Part shown: piece after piece, positions 22,900 through 35,223 of the stretch
How the letters are laid out: each line of letters starts with the position of its first letter
Position numbering within the stretch: the first letter of the stretch is position 1
Assembly (NCBI GenBank): GCA_030685235.1
Contig: MU839080.1
Span: 744,001-808,000, forward strand
DNA: 64,000 nt
Reading direction: 5' to 3'
From: Copromyces sp. CBS 386.78
Lineage: Eukaryota > Ascomycota > Sordariomycetes > Sordariales > Sordariaceae
Made by a program: the position numbers and the translations under genes
The notes under the pieces: model-generated
Databases searched by the model: none
Told to the model about the DNA's origin: nothing
What the model saw: only the letters and a program-made list of their open reading frames with translations

Positions 22900-24850
22900 T
22901 TACTCCCGTAAATACTTATCCGCCTTTTATCTCTACCTAAGAACCTTCCTGCCCTTATTATTTAAATAATACGTTTCTTTATTACTTATACTGTAATCCG
23001 CGCCTATAATTTCTATACCTTCTTCCTTCGTAATAAATCCGCTCCTCCTCTTTCTTTTCTTTTTCTTATATCTCTTCCGCAATTATTGCAAATTCTTTAT
23101 TTTTATAACTTAAATTCAATCTTTTCCTCGTAATAACTAATCTTTTATTATATTTAATAATAATTCTCAATCCTAAACTAATTTAATTTAAGAAACTATT
23201 CGACGTAGTAATCTACTCCCTAGTTAAGAAGGCGGTAATCCGTAGCCTAATATTAATATAATAATTTTATCCTCCCTTACTAAGGACCTTCTAATTGCTC
23301 CGGAAGTACTCCTAATCCCTATTTACCCGCTTAAAATTAATAATAATCCTTCGTACTTTAACGAACGCCCCGACGGTAAAAAGTAATTTTTATTAAAGGT
23401 TTATATAAACCTAATTACTAATTTAATCCCTCCTAATACCCTTTAAGGTATTAAATACAATAAGAATAACGAAGTCTTTACGAATAAAGTATAAATCTTT
23501 ACCCTAATTAAGCCTATCTTTATTAACTGTCTATATATAGAATAAATTCTTCTATCTAATAAAAAGGACCTTATTAAATTTACTAATACTTTTTATTTCG
23601 CTACCTAATATAAATCCGTATTAGAATAGTATATTAATATTCAAAATTTTAATATTTACCTTATATAACGAATCTTCGTTGAAAAGAAAGGGGTATAGCC
23701 CTAAGGATATTATAACGTTTATATACGTATTAAAAAGGAATATATTTTTAATTTATTTATCTAAGCCCTTAATTTCCTATATAAATCTACTCTTTACTAT
23801 TATTAATTTTTTCTCTTACTAATTTTCTTCTAATAATAAATATCCTTATTCCTATTACTTTACTAAGGCGTAAAAATTATTTACCTCCGACTTTTCCGAT
23901 AATAATTAATAGGAGACTATAAATATTTAATTACCGTTTATTAATTATATCTCTATACTAAGTAGCGTAAAAGGGGGGATCTATAATAACTACGCCTAGA
24001 ATATTAAACGGGTTAACGAATATATTTATTTAATAATTAATTTATAAGAATTTAAAGCCCTTATTAAAAAGCAATTTAAAATAAAAAATATCCTTAAAAT
24101 TATAAAAAATATTTATAATTAAAGTAGTAATTTTTTAACGATTAATAATATCCCTCAATTAAAATAAGGTCGTACTAATTAACGCGTCCCTTATAATAAA
24201 AAACTTTAAATTAATTATACTTTATTTAAATATTAATAATTTAATTTTAAAGGGAAGGGGTTCGTATTCAAAAGCAACTATCGTTCTCAATTAGACTTTA
24301 ATAAAGAAACTTCCTTCTAAGGAAATAATAATAAAGACGACGAAGGCAATACTAGTAAAGATAATAATAAAGCGGAAATCCCCTACTCTATTAATAAAAA
24401 ATATAAAAATAAAACCGATAATAATAGCAATAATAATATAACGAAGGTTATAAAAAGAATTGAATTACTAAGAAAACTCTAAGAAAATATAAAAATTACC
24501 CCTAAGGAATTTGCTAAAAGGAAAGAGATCTCCTCCGCAAACGACGAAAATTCTAACGAAAGTCTTAATAATAATAACGATAATAGCAATATAAAAGTAG
24601 AACTAACTAAAGCGAAGGCGAAAACCGTAAAAGCGAAAGAACCCAATACTTCCAAACTATACCCCAAGAAAATCGTTAAATATAAAGAGTAGCGAAGATC
24701 CCCTCCACTAGCAATTAAGGTAATATAAGAGTATCGAAAGAATCGAAGGTATTTCCCATATATAAAAAAAAGAATAATAAAAAAAAACGATCGCAAAAAT
24801 TTTTCCAATAATAAAACAAGAATCTTCCCTTAATACTTTCTTCCCTTAGT
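22900..24850 (+). pseudogene. Decayed unidentified reading frame, plus strand, antisense within the retroelement
   Basis: The plus strand reads as protein over nearly 2 kb with RIP-type stops: INNNPSYFNERPDGKK (near 23335-23385), then YKSVLE and RIFVEKKGV (about 23610-23695). The last 600 bp are highly charged: KRIELLRKL, then ITPKEFAKRKEISSANDENS, VELTKAKAKTVKAKEPNTSK and PKKIVKYKE (24440-24690). The opposite strand of this tail is a hydrophobic open frame (24479-24808), which I take as its shadow. I do not recognise the protein. It is either an extra antisense gene of the retroelement or part of a nested insertion. Confidence 0.35.
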
Positions 24851-25399
24851 ACAGATTTATACCTAACCACTTAGTATTTTAATCTTCCCTTCGAAAGTAA
24901 GCAAATACCAATCGACCACTTTCGTAATAACAAACCCAAACTATAACAATAATAAAAAAGAAAAAAAAGAAAATGCAAAAAGGAAAAGGGCAATATAATA
25001 TATAATAGGAATACTAATATTTCAATTATTCAGTCTAAATCTACTCCTACCCAAGAATATAACTCCCTTCAATAAAAAATAAATTAAGAATTTTATATTA
25101 TAGAACTAGGAGGGGGAACTTCCCTTAGTCAACTAATATATAAATAAAAATAAAGGAAAAACAAAAGGAATAATAAAAATAAATAATAAAACAAACAAAG
25201 TACAAAAGAAAAATCCGTTTATAAACGAAATACAGATTAGCGCAACCGACAATTAATCCTCCGTCGAAGCCTATTCTCCCAGTAGCCTCTCCCTAAATAT
25301 TATAACTTCAATTTTTAACTTCCCAAGATTATATTTCATCCTATCCTTAAAAATAGTACTCCGTATCCTCTTCTTCTCCTTTTCCTTCTCTTCAACCTC

Positions 25400-28300
25400 C
25401 TAAAATACAAATTCCTCCCATAATATTCGCCCTAATATTTCTTCTATAATTAATTTATTATTTTCTAAATTAAACTCCTTTATATCTTTTACGGAATTAA
25501 TCCGCTCCCCTCTAAATCCTAAATTCGGATCTATAATATCTAATATTACTCTATCCCTAAATATAAATTTCTTAATCCTCCTAACGCTTATAAGCTTATT
25601 AAACAATATTCTATTAAAAGTATTAATATAATATATATTTCCCGAAGCGGAAATCTAATATATATAATAAAATCTTTACCAATAATAAAATAACTTTCGT
25701 ATAGAGCTTATATTAATCTTACGAATATTGTCGTATTTTAAAACTAAATTATTAACTTCAATTTAAGCGTTTTCAAATCGTATTTTTCGCTAATCCTATT
25801 TATTACGGTAATTAATTACTACTTCCCTTACTACGGCGACTTTTTCTATTACTTAAATAAACTTATATTTAATATCCTTATATATTTTAATAATTATACA
25901 AATTAATTCCTCCTTAATCATTTGCCTATTATTATTTTTCTAGCTAATAACCTACTAAGATAATAAATTAAATTTAATAAGGGAAATAGGGTTATAACTA
26001 TATACGAGCTAGAAAAATATATATCCGTAATTTCTTCTAATAATTATATAATCGGCGAAAAGGATATAAAAGAAATATTTTTTCTAATCGGTACTTTTAC
26101 CGTCGGTTATCTTTACTAGTAAAGAAATAATTATTGCGTACCCCTATTCATTTATACTATTAGCCCTAAAATTATAAAGTATAATATACTCCTTAAAAAT
26201 CCCAAACTAAAATAAATACTTTATTATAACCTTTTAGAATTCTAGACCGCTATTTACTAAAACTATAAGAGAATATCCCCACTTCAAGAACAATTATTCA
26301 AAGAATACTTTCACCCTTACAAACGTAGTATTAAAAAGAAATATCGCCTCAATATAACCTATAAAATCGTTTCGGGCCTCCAAAAAGGGAATTCTCTTAT
26401 CGTTTAATCTTAAAAAATACTAAATATCTAACGTCTATTTCCTAAAAGGATAGAAATTAAAGTAAAATTAGCGGTAGCCGTCCTTAAAACGTTTCGGGCT
26501 AAATATTTAATATTAAAGGTAAAAGCAGATTATTTCTTCGATTTAAATATATATACCCTTCTAATAATAGTATTTAATAATACACTAATACGTTCCTTTA
26601 TAATTTTAGTAACCTACTTCGTTGTAATAACGGGTTATAATTTACTAACGCTCCTTTAAATTATTAACGAATCGTTTAAAAACCTATATTAAAATAATTA
26701 GCCGTAATTAAAGAATACCGTTTTAAATTATAAATTTAAGGGCGTTACTACGGAATTAACGTTTTATAATTATATCCTTCAAACGTATAAATATTTTAAA
26801 AGTTATTAAATATTTAGTAATCTCCTCCGACTATTCTAACCAATCTCTCTTTAAAATTAATTCATTAAATTTATTAACTTAATTAAAATAAATCTATATA
26901 TTAACAAAATCGTTAATATCCTCCTCATACTCCTTTTTATACAAATTAAAAGGCTTTAATAATTTGTAAAATAAATTATTAACTATTATATTCTTAGAAT
27001 TAGGGATATATTTAACTTTAAAATTAAAAAGCTTAATCCAAGCGATCTACTACATTAATAATATTCTAAAGATATTACTAATAATACTATTTAATTAATA
27101 AATTAAAATTATAATATTAGTTTTAATAACGAAATAAATGCTAAATAATTGCCTTTTTAACCGTTTTAAAATGTAAAAAAAACTCCGAAGCTCCCTCTTT
27201 ATAATATTATAACGTTTTTCAATATCGGACTAAATCCTACTCTTAAAGCGATATAAATATCTTTTTCCGTTAGGGCTAATCTACTTTAAGACTACTCCCC
27301 AACCTTCTAATAATATATTTACCATAAAATAAATTATCCTATAACGCTTATTATTGTAAATTAATATAGCGAAAATCAATATTATAATAATTAAATATTA
27401 AAAATACTTTATTACAAATTATTCGTTTTCAATTTATTACTATTCAATACCCTTCTTCGTTAATATATAAAGGAAGATTATAATAATACCGAAACCCTTA
27501 ATCCAAATCCTATAATACCCTACAATATTTAAGAAGGAGCGGACCTCTTCTACGCCTTTCCTTTTCTTATTAGGATCCTCCTTATAATAAATTTATTTAT
27601 TAATTTTAATAATCTTATCCTTATTTAATACTCTCCCTTTGGGTATATATAAATACTTAATTAATACTACTTCCTTTTAACACTATTATAACTTAATAAT
27701 TACAATCGTTCCTTTAATTAACTCAATATTGAAAAGTACTTTATTAATATTTATAAAATATTCTAATATATATTTCCTAATTCCCTTAATACCAATCCAC
27801 TCTTTACTGTAATTTAATTAAAGTCCTTTAATACAAATATCGTCGAAATATAATTAATAAATATTAAGGATTAAATTATAGAACATCCGAATTATAACTC
27901 TCATAAATTATATAATAGAATTAATACCTCCTTATAGTAGAATAATTATCCGAAATAGGCTAAAAAAGGTTATAAAAGTAATAATATCCCAATTAGCTTC
28001 TTCGAAAGGGATTTAATCGTACCTAAAAAAAGAAGTTTAGTAGGGATATTATTTTACAATTTCTAAAGGCTTTATTAAATTCCTTACAACCTAATAGTAA
28101 ATTAATATCCTTCAATATTACTTTATTAATTTTCTAAGTATTATTAACTAAACGTAGACCCCTATCCTTCTTTATAACTAGAAACTAATTATTATAATAC
28201 GCTATATAACTTTCCTCTAAAATTCCTTTCTTAATCCTATCCTTTAATAAATTATATATTTTAATATAGAGAACCTTTAATATTAGAATAAATTTTAATT

Positions 28301-29450
28301 ACTAAGCGGAATAGGGGATAATATAAATTTATTAAGGGGGAATAATATCGGAATATAATTTACTATATTCTATAAAGTCCTAAGTTAAAATTTGCTCCCT
28401 ATTATAAAAGATATAAATAAAAAGTTTAATCTCTCCTTCGTTAAAAGTATCCTAAACCTTTTTAAATATAGCCTAGAATTACTCCTTTATTAACTTCGAC
28501 CTACGGATTAACTCCGTAAACCTTAAAATAATATATTAATCCCACTTTAAACCGAAATTTTTAAATAAATTAATAATTTACTCTTTTACTACTTCTAACC
28601 TCTTTATTTTCCAATTTAAATCCTTATCTAATTTTATACTATTAAAAACCGCGTTATTAATTAGATTAACCTTCTAATTTACCCGTTTATATATCGTATA
28701 AATTTATATTATTATTTTTAATCTTCCTTTAAAAAACCCCTCCCTATAAATACCAACCTCCTTTAATAATTTTACTAAAATCCTCTTTATACGCCGACGA
28801 ATTTACTTAGAAATTTATACCTCTTCTTTATTATCTCTTATAATCCTTTCCCAAACTTCCTATAACTCCTTATATCTATCCTTTTCTATCTATAGAAAAT
28901 TTAATAATTAATCGGCTACCGTATTTAGTAACGGCGTAATCCGCTTATTATCCTCCTTAAATTTTATTTATTTAAGTAATTTAATTACTTTTCTTCCCTA
29001 TATCCTCAAATCCTCCTTTTCTCTAAAAATATTCGAAGATATAATTATAATAGGGGAATTAAACCCGTTATCGGTCCTCCTTCAAAATTTTTAAATTAGT
29101 AACTAGCGCGGCGTAAATTACTACCCCTTCGAAAGTTATAATTATATAATTCTTTCCTCCCTTATTATAAATTATATAAATGTTAGTATTTTAAAAAAAT
29201 AATAACCTTAAAATAATATTATAATTAGGTAAAGTTTATTCGGTAATAAAAAAATAAATTTCTCTTCTTTTATCGAATAAATAAACCTTTTTACAAATTT
29301 TATTAAAAAATCCCCTCCTACTTCTATTATTATTAATATTAGTGATTTAAATAAAAATACTTTAAAAACCTAAATTATTAACTAATACTTTATTAATAGT
29401 ATTATATTCAGCCCCCGTATTTAAAAGAATTACAACCTTTTTACTTTCCT
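25400..29450 (-). pseudogene. Decayed gypsy pol gene (protease, reverse transcriptase, integrase)
   Basis: Order on the minus strand is protease (near 29430), reverse transcriptase (28260-27480), an unassigned part where RNase H is expected, then integrase (about 26390-25400). The RT catalytic motif survives as YFDDICIKG. The core connecting to RNase H, VRSFLNIVGYYRIW, matches the fungal gypsy pattern. In the integrase core, GYSLIVLVNSGLEF and YGIFKEYIILYNFRANSINE-like residues fit the region around the second Asp and the catalytic Glu, with stops between. The last piece is an open frame of 68 codons (25606-25400), MFNKLISVRRIKKF onward, likely the integrase C-terminal region. Stops are TAA/TAG as expected of RIP. 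Confidence 0.75.
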
Positions 29451-29589
29451 TATATTTAATAGAAATATAAAGCGTAAGTAAAAGAGTAAAGCGGGTTATA
29501 TTTCCTCTAAATAAAAAAGATTTATCGACGAACTTTATATAATTAATTATTAGTACTAAAATATTGCGAAGTGAAATAATTTGGGTAGG

Positions 29590-32500
29590 AGCGGATCCGC
29601 TCTTCTTTTAATTGCCAAAATTCTACTATTCGAATATAGAAAAAATATTTTCGCTAAAATTAAATTGTCCGAATAACGGATTTCCTCCTTATTTAATAAT
29701 TTCTATAAGATTAATTAATAGTAACTTTATAAAATCTTACTTATTAACGGATATATTATTAATTTAAATTCCTATTAATATAATAAGAATAAATTTATTA
29801 ATTTTAAAACTATTATTAGGGGTAATACTACTATAGTATTTAAATTATACCTTAAGGATCCTATCCTTACTATAAGGGACGCCCGAAAATTATTCGACCT
29901 AATTATAAATAATTTTAACGTTAGTAGGGTTATTATAAATAATATCCTCGATAATAATAGTAACTTTAATATTTATAAACTTAACTACTATAGGGTTCTA
30001 TTCCTTTATCTTAGAAATAATATCTTTAGTCTTAGCCTCTTTAGTAGGGAATTAATTAGTATTATCCTTTTTTATCGTAAAAAAAACCTTCTTTAATATT
30101 ATTTTTATTATTAGTATTATCGGTATTAATATAAGGGTAGGAGTAAATTTGCGCGCGCAGGCTTTATCTTCGAAAATTGTACTAGGTTATTTAGGTATAA
30201 TATTAATATCCTTTAGTATAGAAGGACGAAAGAAAGGAAGTATAATTGTAGATCCTTAAATAACGTTTTCCGTTCGAAGCTTCTTTAATTTATTAACGGT
30301 TATAATAACGGTTTTTTAAAAAGTATAAATTTACTCTTTATTATTAATAACTTCCTTAACCCGAATAAAAATAATTGGCCGGGTTTAAATAATATAAGTG
30401 CTAATTACCCGGTTATTAGCTAAGGACGAAAGTTTATATAATTCGTTAAATATCCTTGTCGTATTATAATTAACGGCGGCTCTAGGTCTTTTCTAGGCTT
30501 AAATCTAATTCTAGCGTACCTTAGCACCCTTAGGGTTTAAAAGAACTTCGAAAAATAGAATAAATAATAGGTTTTTAATATCCTTCTACTATTAATAATT
30601 AAATTCCTACCTTTTAAAGTCCTTATAATTAATATATTCGGGACTTAAAGCTATAAAGGAATAAATTAATTTACTAAGGGTATTAGCGTTATAAATGTAA
30701 TTAAAGAGGTTCCTATCGATAAAGTCGTTATAATTTAATATAGCTCCCTTATAAATAATAGAAAGTATAGATTTCTCTTTATTATATAATTTCCAAATTA
30801 AAATATTATAATAGGTAGTAATATCCTTTTTAAAATAGGTAGTAAAATAATACCCCGTCTTTCCGTAATAATAATACCGTTATAAACTTATTCTTCCTTA
30901 TCTTTTACGGCCTCTACTTCTACTTTTAATAAACGTATTTTAGCCAATTTAAATAGCATTAGTATAAATACTTAAAATTTAAGTCGGCTAATAGGTAATA
31001 GGTTGAAGGGGAGTACTAAGGATAGCGGCTTATTAGAATTAATAATTAATAATAGCGTTTTAAACGATTATAAATTATTCTATTAATTAGATTAGTTTTT
31101 CTATAATATTTTCGGTAATTCTAGATCCGCTCTTAGTTGTAACTTCAACTTTAGTCCTAATTTTCTTAATAAAAACCTTTATAGAAGTTTCTTCTTTAAA
31201 TAATAAAAAAGAGGAATCTATATTAATGATTTACTTATTTTATATTTATTTTTCTTAATAGAGATCTCCTCTTTACTACTACTAATATTATTAGATTCGC
31301 TAATATTTAAATCGTTAAACTATTTAACTACGAGCCTAATTAGTTCTTAAGAGAATTTAATCTACTTTATAGTATAAATATCGTTTTTATACTTTTTTAA
31401 GAAGGAAGTAATTATATATTTAGTATTAATATATAATTTTTAATAAAAATTCTTAATAATATTATAATTAGCGCTATACTAATTTATAATAAATTATTAA
31501 ATTAGTAAGGCCGAATAAGTAAAAATAGTATTAATAATTTTACTTTTTTTATAAAGGACGCGTTTAATATAAAATTTCTTTAATATAAAAGAAATATTAT
31601 TAATTTATTTAAAATTTTTAATTTTGTAAATTATTTTAAACTACTAAATAAATTCGTCTTAAATATAAATCCCCTTCGCCTTAAAGTTGCGGAAAATACT
31701 TTTACTAATATCCTTAAAGTCCTTCTTATATTACTAAAATTAAATAATAATTTTAAATTCGTCGTTACCGAATTTATAAATTCCGACTTTCTTTTCGAAT
31801 AGTTTAAAATATTTAAAAACCTTCTTACTATCGAACCTCTTTTTAAAGATAATATTACGAATAAAAGTAATATTATTAGCGAAGAGGGTAGTAACGGCGT
31901 TAAAAGTTATTTTAATAGTAATAGAAGAAATAATAATAGGGGGAAAAATAGTAAAAAGAATTCCCTTAGAAAAAGTAATAGAATTAAATATATTAGGTAA
32001 TATAGATTTATAAATTGTAAAAAGGTAAAAGTATTATATAATATTATATTAATATTCGAAATAATTAATAATATTAATATTGTTATTTAATAAAGTATAA
32101 ATTTACCCTTCTTTATTTATATCTTCTTCGTAGAGGCATTTTAGTATTACCGGTAGGTTAGGTCGCTCTTTAAAATTTCGCGATAGCTTTATTTTAAAAT
32201 TTTCCGAAAAGTAAGTCCCGTTAATTACCTCTTTATTAATTATTTTTACCTCTTTTAATAATACTCCGAAATTCCTGGAAATACTAAAAAAAGCTCGGAT
32301 TACTAAAATAAAGAGCCTTATAATAACTTTAACTAACAGGAAAATAAATTCCTTATATAATTTATAAATATTTAATTACCGAACGTTAATTAATTAAGAG
32401 TAAATTTCTACCGCCCTATTAACCCTCGGCCTTTATTATTCAAATTCGTTTTCCGAAGCTCTATTTTTATCCTTTCCGGTTTAATTTTATTTAATTCTAT

Positions 32501-32843
32501 TGTTAAAATTAATTCTTTCTTTCTTTATTTTAATTTTAATATCTTCTTTCTAAATCGTTAAATTAGGGTTTTTATTAACCGTCGCTAATAAATTATAATA
32601 TTATTAGGGAAACGAAAATTCGTATATATCCGAAATTAAAGTTTCTTATAAATCGAATAAAAGACTTCGTTACTAATAGAACCGATTAACTCTTTACTAT
32701 TCGAATTTTAACTCTTAAATTAATATCCCGAAGGCTTTAGAAATAATTTCAATATTTATAAGAAACCCTAGTCGAAAGCTCCCTAAGTCCGTATCAACCA
32801 ATTTAATTAGGAATTTAAAACTTATTTCGTCCTTATCACTATT
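29590..32843 (-). other. Expected gag and 5' leader region of the retroelement, no motif recognised
   Basis: By position this should hold the primer-binding site (just left of 32844) and gag. The AT drift is heavy and I cannot name a zinc knuckle or a tRNA-complementary primer site with confidence. A 14-bp palindrome, GAGCGGATCCGCTC, lies at about 29589-29602, and a related GCAGATCCGCTCC sits in both LTRs. Confidence 0.35.
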
Positions 32844-33311
32844 TAAAATAGAATAAAACTATACTAATAAAGGAACGGGGCTATACTATACAAATTTATA
32901 TAACGAAGAATAGATTTAAAGCTAATAATTTTATCCGTAGAATTAGATAGAGTTATTAAATTATAATTATAAAACTACTAAAAGGAAAAATAGAAGGTGA
33001 AATAAAATTTTACCTTTATACTTTTTTTAAGATAGCGAAGTACGGATTTAGCGGTTGGTATTAAAGAAGATAGAAAGTATTTTACGAATATAATTAAAGA
33101 TTTTAAAAGGGAGTATTATAAAGATTTTAAGAATGCTAGTATTCAATTTTGTTGTTTTCTACTTGCTTAGTTATCTACGGTTTAAAAGGGGATACCATCC
33201 TTCTTATACTTTTCCATCTTTAACCCTATTCAGCCCTAGAGCAGATCCGCTCCTTAGTATCCTAGCTTCACAAGTATCTTAACATCTATTCTAACAAAAC
33301 GCCCCAACTCA
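32844..33311 (-). repeat. Right LTR (5' LTR in element orientation), 468 bp
   Basis: The partner of 20169-20636. In element orientation it begins TGAGTTGGGGCG, with the TG end intact, and ends in ATTTTA (from ATTTCA). It keeps TpG where the left copy has TpA, and the reverse in other parts, so the two LTRs were mutated on different strands in different stretches. Confidence 0.85.
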
Positions 33312-33315
33312 GTAT
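33312..33315. repeat. Target-site duplication GTAT, right
   Basis: Matches GTAT at 20165-20168, directly after the terminal CA of the right LTR. Confidence 0.6.
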
Positions 33316-34794
33316 ATTAAACGTATTATAAGGGCTACGTAGAAAGGCAAAGTTATTGAACTAAAGCAATTTAATATAAAGGCGTTTATAGTTAAATAGT
33401 TTAAATCTAAATATAGAGGCATAAATTTCGTTAATTTTCTAGTCGAAGATAACGAAATAAAAGATAGTTTCAAGAATAACGGCCTTATCGTTCAATCTGC
33501 CGCTAATATATTAGAAGGACTGTCTTACTATATAACTATATTATGTAAAAAAATACAATCTCTTTTTAAAGAACTATCCTTCAACTAATTCAATATTAAA
33601 AATATCTATTAAGGAAATAAGCCTGCTAGTATTTCTCAATTGAATAGTTTATCCTAATTAGATAACACTTTTAAAGAAACCTAGCTATCGCTCAAAGCTA
33701 CTACTCCTATTATAGTTACTATAATCTTACAATTTATAGTTAACCGTTTCAAACCGGTAGAAATTATTAATGAAGTTTATATTAACGAATATAAAGAGTA
33801 TTAAAGCCGTATTATTCTTATTATAATAGTCTTAATATCTAGTTATACGGAGTTTAAAAGCACCTTTCTTCGCCGTATTCTTAGGCTTTATTTGCTTGTA
33901 ACCGGTATATTTAGAAGAGTTATTCAAACGTTGTCTAGTATAAGCATTATATTATTATATACGACGCTTAATAAATTATTTAATACTATAGTAGACTAAG
34001 TAAAGCATAATTTTAAGCGAGCAATTTATAATCCTAATAATATAATTGTATATAATAACTTCAATTATAAGGATACCGTTCGTAAACTAATTAAAGGAAA
34101 GCAAGACTAAATAATTAATTTAACTACAGTTAATTTAGTACTATACTTTAAGTTCTATGGTCCTCTTCAATAGTTGTCTTTCAACCGGACTAAAAAATTT
34201 ACAAGTAAAATGGTAGTAAAATACTTACTTCTAAAGTGCAAAAGTACTAATATTACTCTATAATAGCTTATAGATTTCGCTATTAAATTTTTATTTCTTC
34301 GTATAAATAATAATATAATAATAATTCGATTAATAGTAAAAAAGAAATTGCTAACTTTTCCTATTATTAAATAAGTAAAATATATAGAATTACTAAATTT
34401 ATAAATTAGTGCTATTTACGAAGACGAAGGAAAGTTTAAAGGTATTTACTATATTTACGAAGAATTATAGAATAATTGTTTAATATTCAATAAGTACGAA
34501 CTAGTTTATCGATTAATTCTAGTTTACAGTAATTAAAAAACTACCTCCTTCATTAAATATATTTAATATTACGAAATCGAAACTAGCGAATAATAGGAAT
34601 ACAAGAAATAGATACTTCCTATCCCTACTTTCTTCTATATTAAAATTAACTTTATTAAGATATTATTTCATTACTTCTAGGATAGAGGAAAAGATACGGC
34701 CTTCTTTATTATAATAATTTCGTTAGATGTATTCTTTTTTTAACGCTCAAAGAATATTAAAAAGAAAAAAATTAAATACTATTAAGCTATACCT

Positions 34795-34802
34795 TTAATT
34801 AT
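34795..34802. repeat. 8-bp target-site duplication TTAATTAT, left
   Basis: The same 8 bp occurs at 35216-35223 on the other side of the TIR element. Eight bp is the size made by hAT-type transposases. The match is AT-only, so chance is less unlikely than usual. Confidence 0.6.
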
Positions 34803-35215
34803 GAGAAAGTCTTTTCGCACCGTAGCAAATGTCTTTTCGCACCGTAATTAAAAAAGGCTTTTAGAGGTAACTCAGCCAAATTAAGGCCGTAGTATATAAA
34901 AAGTATATCAGAATTTTTATTTATTTTTCTTGTATAATATGATGTGTTGGGCGTACTTAGGCGCCCTCAATAGCCCTTAGTATACAATAAAGAAAGAAAA
35001 AACTATTTATTTACTTTAAATTTAGAATATTTGAATTGAGTCTTTCCTTTAGATAAATATATTTATAGCAGCTATACTATAAAATAGAGTAGGAAATTAC
35101 AAAAATTCTAATATTATTTTTATACTGACAACTTATTGTTTGGTAAAGTTATACTTGGTGGTATTTTTAATAACGGTGCGAAAAGACATTTGCTACGGTG
35201 CGAAAAGACATTCTC
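34803..35215. mobile_element. 413-bp non-autonomous TIR element (hAT-like MITE)
   Basis: The ends are inverted repeats of about 43 bp with one mismatch (GAGAAAGTCTTTTCGCACCG inward on the left; GAGAATGTCTTTTCGCACCG read inward from the right), extendable to about 52 bp. Each TIR itself holds two copies of TCTTTTCGCACCGT. Flanking 8-bp TTAATTAT repeats are at 34795-34802 and 35216-35223. The interior has no reading frame and keeps TpG/CpA sites, unlike its surroundings. This fits an insertion made after RIP, or escape because the element is short. Confidence 0.75.
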
Positions 35216-35223
35216 TTAATTAT
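35216..35223. repeat. 8-bp target-site duplication TTAATTAT, right
   Basis: Partner of 34795-34802, directly after the right TIR end. Confidence 0.6.

Larger units (their letters stand above)
20169..33311 (-). mobile_element. RIP-inactivated Ty3/gypsy-type LTR retrotransposon, about 13.1 kb
   Basis: Two equal-length LTRs, a short target duplication, a polypurine tract at the 3' LTR and decayed pol domains in gypsy order on the minus strand define this element. Traces are: protease VVILLNTGAEYN near 29411-29437 (the usual D of DTGA reads N, as a G-to-A change gives); reverse transcriptase from IKKGILEESY and FLVIKKDRGLRLVNN (about 28260-28080) through YFDDICIKG (27826-27852) to VRSFLNIVGYYRIWIKGF (about 27487-27545); integrase core about 26095-26390. 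The stretch 29.6-32.8 kb should hold gag but shows no motif I can name. The element is well above the usual 5-8 kb for the family, owing to about 5 kb between integrase and 3' LTR. All genes are broken by stops, so it cannot be autonomous. Confidence 0.85.

Noticed and set aside
24479..24808. Minus-strand frame of 109 codons, hydrophobic and membrane-like
   Set aside because: It is the complement of a Lys/Glu-rich plus-strand frame in RIP-mutated DNA; the hydrophobicity (Phe/Leu/Ile) is what the shadow of AAA/GAA codons gives.
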